Assembly: GCA_002338655.1 (NCBI GenBank)
Contig: DDIU01000034.1
Location: 1-64,000 of the forward strand
Reading direction: 5' to 3'
DNA length: 64,000 nt
Source: Flammeovirgaceae bacterium UBA1842
Lineage (GTDB): Bacteria; Bacteroidota; Bacteroidia; Cytophagales; Cyclobacteriaceae
Shown here: positions 8,071-17,466 of the stretch, piece by piece
Position numbering within the stretch: the stretch's first letter is position 1
Layout: the number at the start of each line of letters is the position of its first letter
Program-made: the position numbers and the translations under genes
The notes under the pieces: model-generated
The model's database searches: none
The model's input: the letters and a program-made list of their open reading frames with translations, nothing else
Told to the model about the DNA's origin: nothing

Positions 8071-10050
8071 TTACGCTTTTATCAGTTTGTTAAAAGATGA
8101 AATGAGATCTGGAGTGCCCATTATATAGATGATATCATTCTCCAATAGTAATGTTTCCCCGTTTAAATCCGTAAGAAAGTCTCCATTACGTTGGATAGAT
8201 ACCACATTTACCCCATGGTTCTTCCTTATTGCGGCCCCTTCGAGTGTTTTCCCTTCTACACCGCTGCCTTTTACTACGGTTACTGAAGCAATATTGAGGT
8301 TAGGAATATTGAGTTTTGACACCTCATACCCTGTTCGAGGTCTCAACATCTTATGATTGTCCACCCTAATGTCCCGTACCAAATCTTCAATTTGACCTTC
8401 AGGTACTAGATATTTGTTGAGAACCCGAGTAAAAATTTCTATTGAAGTTTCAAATTCCTCTGAAATGACGTCATCAGCCCCCAAACTTAAGTTAACCGGA
8501 ATTTCACTTATATATCTTGTTCTAACGATTATGTAAACAGTCTGGCAAATCCCGCGTATGGCAGTAACAATCTTCTTTGTGGTTAGTGCATCAGAGATAG
8601 CCACCACTGCTACTCTTGCTTTCCATATTTGTACATGTTCCAGTATAAACGGGCTGGAAGCATCACCGAATAATATGGGTTCTCCCTTTGCTTTTTCCTG
8701 TTTTACCGTTTCGGCATTCATTTCTATAATGACATAGGGAATATTGGCATTTTTAGCCGTCATAGCCATATTTCTCCCGTTAATTCCGTATCCAATTATT
8801 ATTAAATGGTCTGTTATGGATTCCAGGTTTTCTAAGTCATCCGTGGTTTTGTTCCAATAACTAAATTTTGCCAGGCCTTTAGACAACTGTGTTTTTGTAA
8901 ATAATTTAAGGATTTTCTCTGACGACAACAGTGCAAAGGGTGTCAATGCCATAGATAATATGGAAATGGATAAAAAGTACTGGTTGGTAATGGCATCCAT
9001 CAAACCATTATCAATGCCTACTTTGGAAAGTATAAAGGCAAATTCCCCTACTTGAAACAAAGCAAGCCCTACCATAATGGCTACTCTCGGAGGGTATTTA
9101 AGTGCCAACCCTGCCATGGCAGCAATCACCCCCTTTAGCACAAAACAAACAGCGGTGAATCCAATAATGATCATGAAGTGATCGAAGAAAAAACTCAGAT
9201 CCAGTAGCATACCTATGGAAACGAAGAAAAAACTGGTGAAAATTTCACGGAACGGCAGTATCTGACTGGTAGCCTGATGGCTGTAATCGGATTCTGAAAT
9301 GATTAACCCCGCAATAAATGCCCCAAGAGGTAGTGACAAACCGATACTTGAAGTAAGCCAGGCAATGGCGAAACAAGTGACCACAATGGTGAGTATGAAC
9401 AACTCCCTACTTCTGGTTTTGGCCACCTCAAATAGGAGTTTTGGAAAAATATAACGGGCAGCTATAATAACAAATGCGACAACTAATAATGTTTTGATTA
9501 CCAGGGCCAAAAGGGTAAAAGAAATATTGTCGGCTTTACCGGCCAATATTGGCACCAGTAACATCATGGGTACAACAATGATGTCCTGAAAAATAAGTAC
9601 GGCCAGTGTTACCTTACCATGTGGGCTATTGATGTCTCCCTTACTTTGTAGTAAATTAAGGACAATGGCGGTACTGCTCAATGAAAACAAAAAGCCTATA
9701 AAAGTAGCCTCTACTATAGAATAATCCATTAAATAGGCAATCAGACCCGCTGAGCCAATGGTGAGTAATACTTGAATACTCCCTCCAAGGAAAACAGCCT
9801 TTTTAATGGCGGCCAAACTTTTTAAAGAGAACTCTAATCCAATAATAAATAGTAGTAGAATTACCCCTATTTCAGAAAGCACCTCTACTTCGTGCGAAGC
9901 TTTCACCAGACTCAGTCCATGAGGGCCCGCCACCACACCTGTGATGAGGAACCCCAATATTGTTGGTAATTTAAACTTTTGGAAGATTAGAATAACCACA
10001 ACGGAAAGGCCTAGGATGGTTACAATATCTGGCAGTAAGGGTATTTCCAT
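8071..10050 (-). CDS. Kef-type monovalent cation:proton antiporter (CPA2) with TrkA-N and TrkA-C domains
   Basis: An inner-membrane K+/H+ antiporter of the KefB/C-like CPA2 family. Residues 1-385 form about 12 membrane segments with conserved stretches such as LLLFIIGLEFSL, LSSTAIVLNLLQSKG and GAFIAGLIISES. A Rossmann TrkA-N domain follows (IIIGYGINGRNMA, GxGxxG, from about residue 415), then a TrkA-C domain at the end (EGAAIRKNHGVNVVSIQRNG). The length of 659 is typical. NAD(H) or nucleotide regulation is inferred from TrkA-N. No separate KefF/KefG ancillary gene is next to it. Confidence 0.9.
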   Translation of the reverse strand: MEIPLLPDIVTILGLSVVVILIFQKFKLPTILGFLITGVVAGPHGLSLVKASHEVEVLSEIGVILLLFIIGLEFSLKSLAAIKKAVFLGGSIQVLLTIGSAGLIAYLMDYSIVEATFIGFLFSLSSTAIVLNLLQSKGDINSPHGKVTLAVLIFQDIIVVPMMLLVPILAGKADNISFTLLALVIKTLLVVAFVIIAARYIFPKLLFEVAKTRSRELFILTIVVTCFAIAWLTSSIGLSLPLGAFIAGLIISESDYSHQATSQILPFREIFTSFFFVSIGMLLDLSFFFDHFMIIIGFTAVCFVLKGVIAAMAGLALKYPPRVAIMVGLALFQVGEFAFILSKVGIDNGLMDAITNQYFLSISILSMALTPFALLSSEKILKLFTKTQLSKGLAKFSYWNKTTDDLENLESITDHLIIIGYGINGRNMAMTAKNANIPYVIIEMNAETVKQEKAKGEPILFGDASSPFILEHVQIWKARVAVVAISDALTTKKIVTAIRGICQTVYIIVRTRYISEIPVNLSLGADDVISEEFETSIEIFTRVLNKYLVPEGQIEDLVRDIRVDNHKMLRPRTGYEVSKLNIPNLNIASVTVVKGSGVEGKTLEGAAIRKNHGVNVVSIQRNGDFLTDLNGETLLLENDIIYIMGTPDLISSFNKLIKA

Positions 10051-10081
10051 AGTTGAATTTAAGAATTTTGTTGTAAGAATT

Positions 10082-10153
10082 TAGCCGTAAAGCAACAAGT
10101 AGCAAGTAGTTAGACTTGAGATAACTGTAAACCTCAAGCCTAGTGTCTAGTCA
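10082..10153. repeat. Degenerate 7-nt periodic array with hairpin
   Basis: On the minus strand the spacer reads as about nine heptads (for example GACTAGA, CACTAGG, CTTGAGG, ACTACTT, GCTACTT, GTTGCTT). It also contains the inverted repeat CTTGAG (10115-10120) / CTCAAG (10133-10138). It lies between two co-directional genes. The periodicity is less strict than at 6179-6325. Confidence 0.45.
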
Positions 10154-11074
10154 TTAAAAACTAAACCGTTCTCTGAATTGCTTAAGCTCTTCCTCAAAAG
10201 TTTGGTTGACTTCCAATTTCAGTTTATTTGTGATCTCCTGATTTTCCATCACCTTAAGCTGTCGGAGCTTCAAATGTTGATTTACGAAATTAAATTCCAA
10301 CTCTGGTATCATTTGCTTAAGTGTATCCACAACATCCAGCACAAGCAAATCCCGTTTCACCAAATTATAAACCCCTGTTTTCAAATCACTATCAAGCGCG
10401 TTGCCCAGTGCATTTTTAATTTGATCAATATGGATAAAAGATCGTTGCTGACGGCCATCGCCATTTATGGTGATCCTTTTACTAAAATTGGCCTCAAAGA
10501 CAAATTTATTGATGACTGCGTCAAAGCGCATACTCTTACTGTACCCATACACATTGCCACACCGAAAGATCAAAGTATCCATTTTATGGCTCAGGCGTGT
10601 TACATGCTCTTCACCCCGAAGTTTAGATATCCCATAAAATGTCTTTGGGTTGGGAATTGTTGATTCATCCACCGCTTTCTTAGACGAGCCATATACACTT
10701 GTGCTGCTGGTATATATAAATTTTCTGACATCACTATTTTCCACAGCATACACTAGCTCGGCCGTGCCCCAGTGGTTTACCTGCTCAAAAAAATGTGGGT
10801 CGGTATTGGCAAATGGAGTGGTGACTTTGGCTGCTAAATGGTAAACCACATCAACACCAATAAGCACCTTCTTGAGTGACCTGGAGTCTAGCAAGTCACC
10901 CTTTACAAAAGAGACCTTTTCATAATTTTTCATTTTCCCATTGATGAAAAGGTTATGATTGATCCTACTTAAGTTATCAAATACAATAATCTCGTTTACT
11001 GATTTCTGTTGAGCAAGCGTATAAACCAGCTCTGTACCTATATATCCGGCTCCACCGGTAACTAATATTTTCAT
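10154..11074 (-). CDS. NAD-dependent epimerase/dehydratase (extended SDR)
   Basis: An extended short-chain dehydrogenase, probably acting on a nucleotide sugar. The NAD motif is GGAGYIG at residues 7-13, and the catalytic Ser-Tyr-Lys set appears as TSSTSVYGSS and YGISK. It is 306 residues long. Its start codon overlaps the stop of the upstream APS reductase gene (ATGA), so the two are translationally coupled. The substrate is unknown. The pairing with sulfate assimilation hints at a sulfated sugar or sulfolipid route, but that is only inference. Confidence 0.8.
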   Translation of the reverse strand: MKILVTGGAGYIGTELVYTLAQQKSVNEIIVFDNLSRINHNLFINGKMKNYEKVSFVKGDLLDSRSLKKVLIGVDVVYHLAAKVTTPFANTDPHFFEQVNHWGTAELVYAVENSDVRKFIYTSSTSVYGSSKKAVDESTIPNPKTFYGISKLRGEEHVTRLSHKMDTLIFRCGNVYGYSKSMRFDAVINKFVFEANFSKRITINGDGRQQRSFIHIDQIKNALGNALDSDLKTGVYNLVKRDLLVLDVVDTLKQMIPELEFNFVNQHLKLRQLKVMENQEITNKLKLEVNQTFEEELKQFRERFSF

Positions 11075-11751
11075 TTATTTACTAAATCTGTATGCAAACC
11101 GCACTCCGTTTTATTCATTCCATACCACCTTGCTTCACGTTCCATCATCTCTGGGTCTGCTTTTCGTGTACATGGCTCACAGCCAATACTTAAATACCCA
11201 TTCGACTCTAAGGGATGCTTGGGCAAATCATATTCTTTCTGATACTGATAGATCATTTTTGCATTCCAATCCAACATCGGGTGAAAACGCACCGCTCCAT
11301 GAGGTGCAACTTGCTCTACTTTCATGGCTTTCCTAGTCGCACTCTGATCTGCCCTCACTCCGTTGATCCATATGTCATACTGAAGTAGTAGTGTATTTAC
11401 GGGCTGGGTTTTATTCAAGTAGCAGCAGTGATCAGGATCGCTTGCAAAGAGCAACCTTCCTTCGGCATCACGTTGCATAAATTTGGGAACCTCAGACCTT
11501 AAATCCAATATATTTGATAGCCCAAATTGTTCAGCCACCTGATCCCTAAATTCAACTGTTTCAGGAAAATGATAACCTGTATTTATAAACACTATGGGGA
11601 TAGTATTATCAATCCTGCTTAATATATGAAGTAACACAAGACTATGGGATTGGAATGAAGAAGTGGTGAACAGCCGCTTGCCTTCGCTCTTGTATTTGCC
11701 TATTTGTGATACAATACTTTCAAAATCCATGGCCAAAATTATAAGTGACAA
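11071..11751 (-). CDS. cysH: Assimilatory adenylylsulfate (APS) reductase with 4Fe-4S site
   Basis: It reduces APS (or PAPS) to sulfite with thioredoxin. The 226-residue protein has the 4Fe-4S ligand pattern C109-C110 and C191-x-x-C194 (80 residues between), which marks the APS-using branch, plus the catalytic tail cysteine C217 in ECGLH. Motifs FINTGYHFPET and GVRADQSATR are conserved. The sulfate adenylyltransferase and sulfite reductase genes are not in the window. It is the first gene of a two-gene unit with the epimerase. Confidence 0.88.
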   Translation of the reverse strand: MSLIILAMDFESIVSQIGKYKSEGKRLFTTSSFQSHSLVLLHILSRIDNTIPIVFINTGYHFPETVEFRDQVAEQFGLSNILDLRSEVPKFMQRDAEGRLLFASDPDHCCYLNKTQPVNTLLLQYDIWINGVRADQSATRKAMKVEQVAPHGAVRFHPMLDWNAKMIYQYQKEYDLPKHPLESNGYLSIGCEPCTRKADPEMMEREARWYGMNKTECGLHTDLVNK

Positions 11752-11846
11752 TATTACAAAAATTACGGCTGTTACGATGATTTGAACAAGGTATGTTGTA
11801 ATTTAATAGGCTACTTTTTGCCTGAAATTTAACGTGATTACTAGTT

Positions 11847-14800
11847 GTGCATTGGAAGATCATATATTTTACCGTTTTAGTCTTTTATCCATTTAATCTT
11901 TTAAATGCACAGGATTATAGCTCTGACCAACATCTTGAACTAGGTTATGCCCATTTTAAAGAAGCCAAATTTGACAGTGCCATTTTAAATTTAACCATTG
12001 CCAAAAACAACCTCAAAGCCACGAACCAATATGAGGACTATGCTTACTCATTGTTATACTTAGGTAAAAGTTATTCCCTTTTGGCCAATTACGTTGAAGC
12101 TCAAAAATTTTTAGATCAAAGTTTGACGGTAAGTGAGAAGTACCTGGGTATTCACGAAGCTACCGCAAAAATATACAACGCCATCAATAACAATTATGGA
12201 GCACAAGCCAAATTTGATAAGGCACTTAAATATAGCCTTAAGGCCTTAGAAGTAAGCGTTTCGCTTTATGGAAACAAGCATACGTCCGTTATACCGGCAC
12301 TTAATTCCATCGCCTTTAATATTCGCTCTATGGGCAAATATGACAGTGCTTTATATTGGTACAATCAGGCATTATCTATGGAAAAAGAGGTTTATGATAA
12401 TTATGAATTGGAGGGGAATACAACAAGAACAATTTCAGGATTGGGTTGGATTTATGCAGCCAAAGGCGAGTTTACAAAATCAATGGAGTACTTACAGCAA
12501 GCACTAAAAATAAGTGAAGCTGTTTATGGTGAGGAACATACCACCACAGCCTCTAAACTTAAAATGATTGCCTGGTGCGCCACACAATTAGGCGACTATG
12601 ATATGGCGCTCGAATACTCAAAGAAAACCGTAGAAATAAGAATGAAAAAATTAGGTAGGGATCATCCTTTTATGGCCACTGCCTATCATGACCTTGGAAG
12701 GATATATATGTTTTTGGGGGAATATGATAAGGCCATTGAATATCAATTGAGAGGCAACACTATTTGGGAAAATAAATTTGGCATTTATGACCATCAGATG
12801 GCTAATTTCCACAATAATTTAGGGATGTCATATAGCCGCAAAGGTGATTATGAAAAAGCCTTGGAACAATATGAAATGGCGGTTGAGATAGGACGTAAAG
12901 AACTTGGCGAAGATCACTTGGAATTAGCCAATACCTATCAGTTAATAGCTGACATTTACGGAAAACAGAAAAAATTTGACGCCCAATATGACCTACTTAC
13001 CAAAGCCCTGAATATCTCTGTCAATTTCACTGGGCCAGGCCATCAAAACGCGGGCATGATACACCGCAAATTGGGGAAGTACTATGCTTCGCAAATGGAT
13101 TTTGAAAATGATCTCAGCCATTTTCTCACAGCTCAATCCATTTTCAAAAATAAGTATGAAGAAAAGCATCCAATGATTGCACAGACATGGGCAGACATAG
13201 GTGATCACTACCTTAACATTGCCGAGCCTCTAAAAGCACTTCAGTACTATCAAAAAAGCCTGATTACACTGTCCAATCAATTTGCGTATTCAAGTATTTA
13301 TAGTAATCCAAATGTGGAAGATTTACACTGGAAAATTACGGCCTTGGATGTTTTAGACAAAAAAGCCAATGCATTTACTTTTAATAAAACACTAAACAGC
13401 CTAAAGGAATCACTAAACACCTATCAGGTGGCGGTTGATCTTATCGAATCAATTAAAAAGGAATACGTAAGTGAAACCAGTAAAGCAGATTTATTTAAAA
13501 ACTCACGTAAAATCTATCAAGGAGCCATAGGGATATCCAATCAGGTATATAATCAAACGCATGACCAAAAGTATCTCTTAAAAGCATTTCACTATTCGGA
13601 AAGTGCCAAATCAATGTTGCTTTATGAGGTTATTAACACCACCAAAGCCAGAATGTTTGCTGGAGTACAACCAGATATCTTAGCAAAAGAAAAACAATTA
13701 AAATTTGAAATCTGGCAGTATAGTGATCGATTATTAAAGGCTAGACAGGAAAGGGACTCCATGCATATAAGTTTGTATCAAGAATCATTGTTCAATGTTC
13801 AAAACGAGTATGAAAACTTGATCAAGGATATTGAAATGTCAAACCCAAAATATTATAATCTTAAATATGCCGATGCCACCACCCATTTAAGTGAAATACA
13901 AAATCAGCTCTTGGATGATCAGTCGGCTTTAATTGAATATTTCATAGGTGAAGATTCCATTTATATTTTTACCTGTACTAAAAACAATATAGAAGTAAAA
14001 GTAGTGGATAGGCCTGCTAATTATAACCAGTGGATAGTGGACTACCGGAAGTCAATTACGAATCACGATTTTCTCATTTCGTCACCAAAGAAAGCTGACC
14101 TACTTTATGTGGAAAGTGCGACCAAATTATATGATTTGCTGTTAAAACAGCCATTAATTAATCTAAGCAATGACATTACTAACTTAATAATCATTCCTGA
14201 TGACAAACTTTGGCATGTAAATTTTCAAACACTGTTAACCTCTGTACCCGATCAAAATATCAAACTGGACTATAGTCAATTGCCCTATTTGTTAGACAAA
14301 TACAGTATTAGCTTTGCCTATTCAGCAAAAATATTAAGTTTTTCAAATACTTTCGAACCTAAATCAGCAATGCAATTTGCTGGTTTCGCCCCTAGCTATT
14401 CCACCTCTAATTACAATAAAGATAGTATCAAATACAGTCTGACTGCCCTATTGGTCAGAAACGGTGAATTGCCATTGCCAGGCGCTTTGGACGAGGTACA
14501 ACACATTACAGAAGTAATGGACGGGGTCTCATTTTTAGGTAATAAGGCAACAGAAAATAATTTCAAATTACTGGCACCATCCTTTGATATTATACATTTG
14601 GCTATGCACAGTTTACTTAATGATGAGCACCCTTCTTACTCTGAACTCATTTTTAATCGACCGGACACCTTGGATGACGGGTATTTGAGCGTTTCGGAAA
14701 TTTATAATTTAAGTCTAAAAGCGAAACTGGTTGTGTTGAGTGCTTGTAATAGTGGTTTCGGTAAATTACAAAATGGTGAGGGGCCTATTAGCATTTCAAG

Positions 14801-15146
14801 GGCGTTTAGCTATGCCGGATGCCCAAGTATAATAATGAGTATGTGGAAAATACCTGACAACGCTACAAAAAGCATCATGGTTGAATTCTACAAAAACCTA
14901 AAAGAAGGGCTACCTAAAGATAAATCTTTGCAACTGGCGCAACTACACTACCTTAACAAAACCGATGATCCATTATTACAACACCCCTTCTATTGGGCAA
15001 GTTTTCTTGCAATGGGAGACACCCAACCACTGCTATCCACTTCCACCGACTGGAGCAGAATCATCTTTTATATTGGCCTTTTAACCTTGGTGGCAGTAAT
15101 GTTTTTAAGAAATAAAATCCAAAATGTTACCCATCAATCAACTTGA
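11847..15146 (+). CDS. Secreted or membrane-anchored TPR protein with CHAT (caspase-like) peptidase domain
   Basis: The protein is 1099 residues. It starts at GTG, since no in-frame ATG lies before the TPR region. An N-terminal signal peptide ends near NAQ (residue 22). About ten TPR units follow (residues 25-500), then a helical linker and a CHAT domain (about 690-1065) with the expected dyad H921 (HLAMH) and C967 (LSACNSG), and finally a single membrane helix near 1073-1092. CHAT domains are clostripain/separase-like cysteine proteases, so an active protease on the periplasmic side is plausible. The 3' end overlaps the converging anti-sigma-like gene by 20 nt. The partner or substrate is unknown. 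Confidence 0.88.
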   Translation: MHWKIIYFTVLVFYPFNLLNAQDYSSDQHLELGYAHFKEAKFDSAILNLTIAKNNLKATNQYEDYAYSLLYLGKSYSLLANYVEAQKFLDQSLTVSEKYLGIHEATAKIYNAINNNYGAQAKFDKALKYSLKALEVSVSLYGNKHTSVIPALNSIAFNIRSMGKYDSALYWYNQALSMEKEVYDNYELEGNTTRTISGLGWIYAAKGEFTKSMEYLQQALKISEAVYGEEHTTTASKLKMIAWCATQLGDYDMALEYSKKTVEIRMKKLGRDHPFMATAYHDLGRIYMFLGEYDKAIEYQLRGNTIWENKFGIYDHQMANFHNNLGMSYSRKGDYEKALEQYEMAVEIGRKELGEDHLELANTYQLIADIYGKQKKFDAQYDLLTKALNISVNFTGPGHQNAGMIHRKLGKYYASQMDFENDLSHFLTAQSIFKNKYEEKHPMIAQTWADIGDHYLNIAEPLKALQYYQKSLITLSNQFAYSSIYSNPNVEDLHWKITALDVLDKKANAFTFNKTLNSLKESLNTYQVAVDLIESIKKEYVSETSKADLFKNSRKIYQGAIGISNQVYNQTHDQKYLLKAFHYSESAKSMLLYEVINTTKARMFAGVQPDILAKEKQLKFEIWQYSDRLLKARQERDSMHISLYQESLFNVQNEYENLIKDIEMSNPKYYNLKYADATTHLSEIQNQLLDDQSALIEYFIGEDSIYIFTCTKNNIEVKVVDRPANYNQWIVDYRKSITNHDFLISSPKKADLLYVESATKLYDLLLKQPLINLSNDITNLIIIPDDKLWHVNFQTLLTSVPDQNIKLDYSQLPYLLDKYSISFAYSAKILSFSNTFEPKSAMQFAGFAPSYSTSNYNKDSIKYSLTALLVRNGELPLPGALDEVQHITEVMDGVSFLGNKATENNFKLLAPSFDIIHLAMHSLLNDEHPSYSELIFNRPDTLDDGYLSVSEIYNLSLKAKLVVLSACNSGFGKLQNGEGPISISRAFSYAGCPSIIMSMWKIPDNATKSIMVEFYKNLKEGLPKDKSLQLAQLHYLNKTDDPLLQHPFYWASFLAMGDTQPLLSTSTDWSRIIFYIGLLTLVAVMFLRNKIQNVTHQST

Positions 15147-15858
15147 TGAGTTGCACTGCTTTTTTATGCTTATAATGTCCATCAAATGTAATAATCTTAT
15201 TTAATACATCTCTAGCTTTTGCCTTATTACCCACCTCTATGTAGGCCAAAGCCACATACCACCTACTTTGTTCTTCAAACCTACTTCCGATAAGTTCTGT
15301 ATCTTCTAAAGTGGTAATGGCCAATTGATAATCGCCTAAGTATAAATAACACAGCCCTTTGTAAAACAAGGCTTTTACACCAGTACTTTCATTAAAATAG
15401 CTCACTGCTTTAGCAAAGTCTTTATTTGAATATGCTGTGAAGGCTTTTGAAAGAACACTTGTTTCACCATCCCTAAACACAACAGTTGCAGTATAAGGCT
15501 CAGATATTTCTTGAGCTACAATATTGGATAGGTCAGGTTCTATAAAATGAAAAATCGCTAACCCTGAAATTATTAGAAATGCCAACGCTGCGGCTATTTT
15601 GACCCACACAAAGTCATCTTTCTCTATATTGTCTTTTATGACACTTTGGTTTATATCCAGCATTTCATTTAAATAATCATCAATCTCCTCTTCATTAAAT
15701 TTTTTCCGAAGCAGTAAGATGCCTTTGGCAATATCCCTTGCCGTTTCATCATTTTTTAACAGGCTGCCAATTGATCGGGAGGTCTTCGAATCAAGAATTC
15801 CATCAAGATAATCCTGAATAAGCTCGTAACTATATCCGTCTTTATTAATGTCCATCAT
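15127..15858 (-). CDS. Membrane TPR protein, probable anti-sigma factor
   Basis: A 243-residue protein with no named family recognised by eye. Residues 1-80 are acidic and cytoplasmic-looking (YLDGILDSKTSRSIGSLL, similar to the short N-terminal helices of anti-sigma factors). One membrane helix lies at about 84-106, and the periplasmic part has TPR-like repeats (ALFYKGLCYLYLGDYQLA). It directly follows the ECF sigma gene and overlaps it by 14 nt, the usual sigma/anti-sigma arrangement. The role is inferred from context. It also overlaps the CHAT gene tail to tail. Confidence 0.6.
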   Translation of the reverse strand: MMDINKDGYSYELIQDYLDGILDSKTSRSIGSLLKNDETARDIAKGILLLRKKFNEEEIDDYLNEMLDINQSVIKDNIEKDDFVWVKIAAALAFLIISGLAIFHFIEPDLSNIVAQEISEPYTATVVFRDGETSVLSKAFTAYSNKDFAKAVSYFNESTGVKALFYKGLCYLYLGDYQLAITTLEDTELIGSRFEEQSRWYVALAYIEVGNKAKARDVLNKIITFDGHYKHKKAVQLIKLIDG

Positions 15859-16399
15859 TCAATTCTTTAAATATCGTTTTCAGCTTTATACGGGCCATTG
15901 ACTTTCTATTGGCAACAGTCTTCTCTGTAGAGCTTATCATTTCTGCAATTTCCTGATTACCATACCCTTGTTGATGTAATTGCCAAATTTGATAGTCTTG
16001 CTCATTTAGGTTTGACCTGATCAATTCATCAATATTCTCCAAAGAGAATATCTTATCTACCTCAGGCAGATGATCCTTTTCCATCTGATAATTATCATCA
16101 AGTAGTTTCTTTCTTCTTTGGGTATTACTCAAATGTGTTGAGCACACGTTTTTAGCTACGGTATACATCCAACTTTCAAAATTATCTATTTCCTCAGGTT
16201 TTGGGTATTGCAAAAGCTTAATGAGTGTATCCGAGGCTGCATTTTCAGCTAATTCAATACTTCCAATTCTACCAATACAAAAAGCAGTAAGGCTTTTATG
16301 GTAATGAGCATACAGCTCCCCAAAAGCCGCTTTGTCCCCGGCTACATACTGTTGCCAGAGTGATCGATTCTTTTCATTTTTTTGAAAAGATATAAACAT
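15845..16399 (-). CDS. ECF-type RNA polymerase sigma factor
   Basis: A 184-residue sigma-70 family protein of the extracytoplasmic-function type. The region 2 helix is NFESWMYTVAKNVCSTHLSN (about residues 73-92), and the region 4 helix-turn-helix is QGYGNQEIAEMISSTEKTVANRKSMARIKL near the C-terminus. The helix-turn-helix core is IAEMISSTEKTVANRK. It is followed by an anti-sigma-like gene and stands divergent to a PorP-type gene at 16525, so it may control that module. The target regulon cannot be read from this window. Confidence 0.88.
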   Translation of the reverse strand: MFISFQKNEKNRSLWQQYVAGDKAAFGELYAHYHKSLTAFCIGRIGSIELAENAASDTLIKLLQYPKPEEIDNFESWMYTVAKNVCSTHLSNTQRRKKLLDDNYQMEKDHLPEVDKIFSLENIDELIRSNLNEQDYQIWQLHQQGYGNQEIAEMISSTEKTVANRKSMARIKLKTIFKELNDGH

Positions 16400-16502
16400 T
16401 TACTACGCTTTAATGACTAATAAATTGATCGTATTTCCCGATAAACAAAGATCAATGTAAAAAAAGTAGTAACAAATCGGGAATATTTCAATGATTATCA
16501 GT

Positions 16503-16527
16503 CATAAGTAAAACCCCGGTACTTATG
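16503..16527 (+). promoter_or_regulatory. Inverted repeat covering the start codon of the PorP gene
   Basis: CATAAGT (16503-16509) and ACTTATG (16521-16527) form a perfect 7-bp inverted repeat with an 11-nt centre. The ATG of the right arm is the start codon at 16525. It could be a translation-inhibiting hairpin or a protein operator. Functional meaning is not shown. Confidence 0.4.
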
Positions 16528-17448
16528 AAAGTTTATAATACCATTGGCCTTTTCTTCATTTTAATTATTTGTCATTCAATTAATGGCACTGCTCAGCAAG
16601 ACCCAATTGCTGCACAATACCACCTGAATTCCTCAAAGTTCAATCCTGCCTATTCTGGTCTGTACAATAGGTTTATCATCAATTCCAATATCAGGAGACA
16701 ATGGAACGGACTGCCCGGAAATCCGAAAACGAATAACCTTTCAATAAGCTCTTCATTAATAGAAAATACCCTTGGGGCTGGGTTGGTTGTAAATCAAGAT
16801 GAACTGGGCATTACCACTACTTTAGATTTAAACCTGCAGCTATCCTACCAAATTGAGTTGGGAAACAATCAGGTTTTTTCATTTGGACTGCAAGGGGGTA
16901 CTACTAATGTGAAGCAAAACCAAGATGAACTCACTCTGAAATATCTGGATGATCCTGATTTTCCACAAGTGGAACAGTCCGCCTCCAAGCCAAACTTTGG
17001 TGCGGGGATAGCCTTAATGAGCGATTTTTATTTTTTGGGACTATCCATTCCAAGGATGCTCAACTCAGAATTTAAAGATGGCCTGACCAACAATACCATA
17101 TACAAACGTCATTTCTACTTAACAGGGGCATTTATTAAAGATTTAACACCCCTGTTCAAAATTAAGCCTGGTGCATTGATCAAATACGTTGATGGTGCCC
17201 CTATATCATTTGATATCAGTGCCAATGTACTTTATAATAATCAATTCTGGTTTGGGGTGTTTACCAGGGACTTTAATGCCCAGGGCGCACTGCTTCAATT
17301 TGTTTTGAATGATGTCTATCGGATTGGCTATGCCATCGAAATACCAACCTCGTCTTATGTGAAAACAAGTTTTATTACCCATGAAATCAGCATTGGTATT
17401 GACCTCGCTATTTTCGGTAATCAGGATGTCTTCATGAGATATTTTTAA
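16525..17448 (+). CDS. PorP/SprF family outer-membrane protein
   Basis: A 307-residue PorP/SprF beta-barrel-like protein with a signal peptide ending near TAQQD. Conserved start motifs are QDPIAAQYHLN, NPAYSGL and RRQWNGLPGNP. Family members act with the type IX secretion system, and SprF homologues are paired with a CHU_C-tailed surface protein whose export or surface attachment they support. Such a partner lies two genes downstream (18576). It is paralogous to the protein at 27812 and divergent to the ECF sigma gene. Confidence 0.9.
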   Translation: MKVYNTIGLFFILIICHSINGTAQQDPIAAQYHLNSSKFNPAYSGLYNRFIINSNIRRQWNGLPGNPKTNNLSISSSLIENTLGAGLVVNQDELGITTTLDLNLQLSYQIELGNNQVFSFGLQGGTTNVKQNQDELTLKYLDDPDFPQVEQSASKPNFGAGIALMSDFYFLGLSIPRMLNSEFKDGLTNNTIYKRHFYLTGAFIKDLTPLFKIKPGALIKYVDGAPISFDISANVLYNNQFWFGVFTRDFNAQGALLQFVLNDVYRIGYAIEIPTSSYVKTSFITHEISIGIDLAIFGNQDVFMRYF

Positions 17449-17466
17449 AATCTATTAACCTAAAAC

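Noticed and set aside
10178..10663. Plus-strand ORF of 161 codons
   Set aside because: It is a shadow of the epimerase gene on the other strand, whose NAD and YxxxK motifs are clear.
11847..15146. CHAT protein as a CRISPR/defence effector (Craspase- or gasdermin-type system)
   Set aside because: It has a signal peptide and membrane anchor, and no cas, gasdermin or nuclease gene is nearby.
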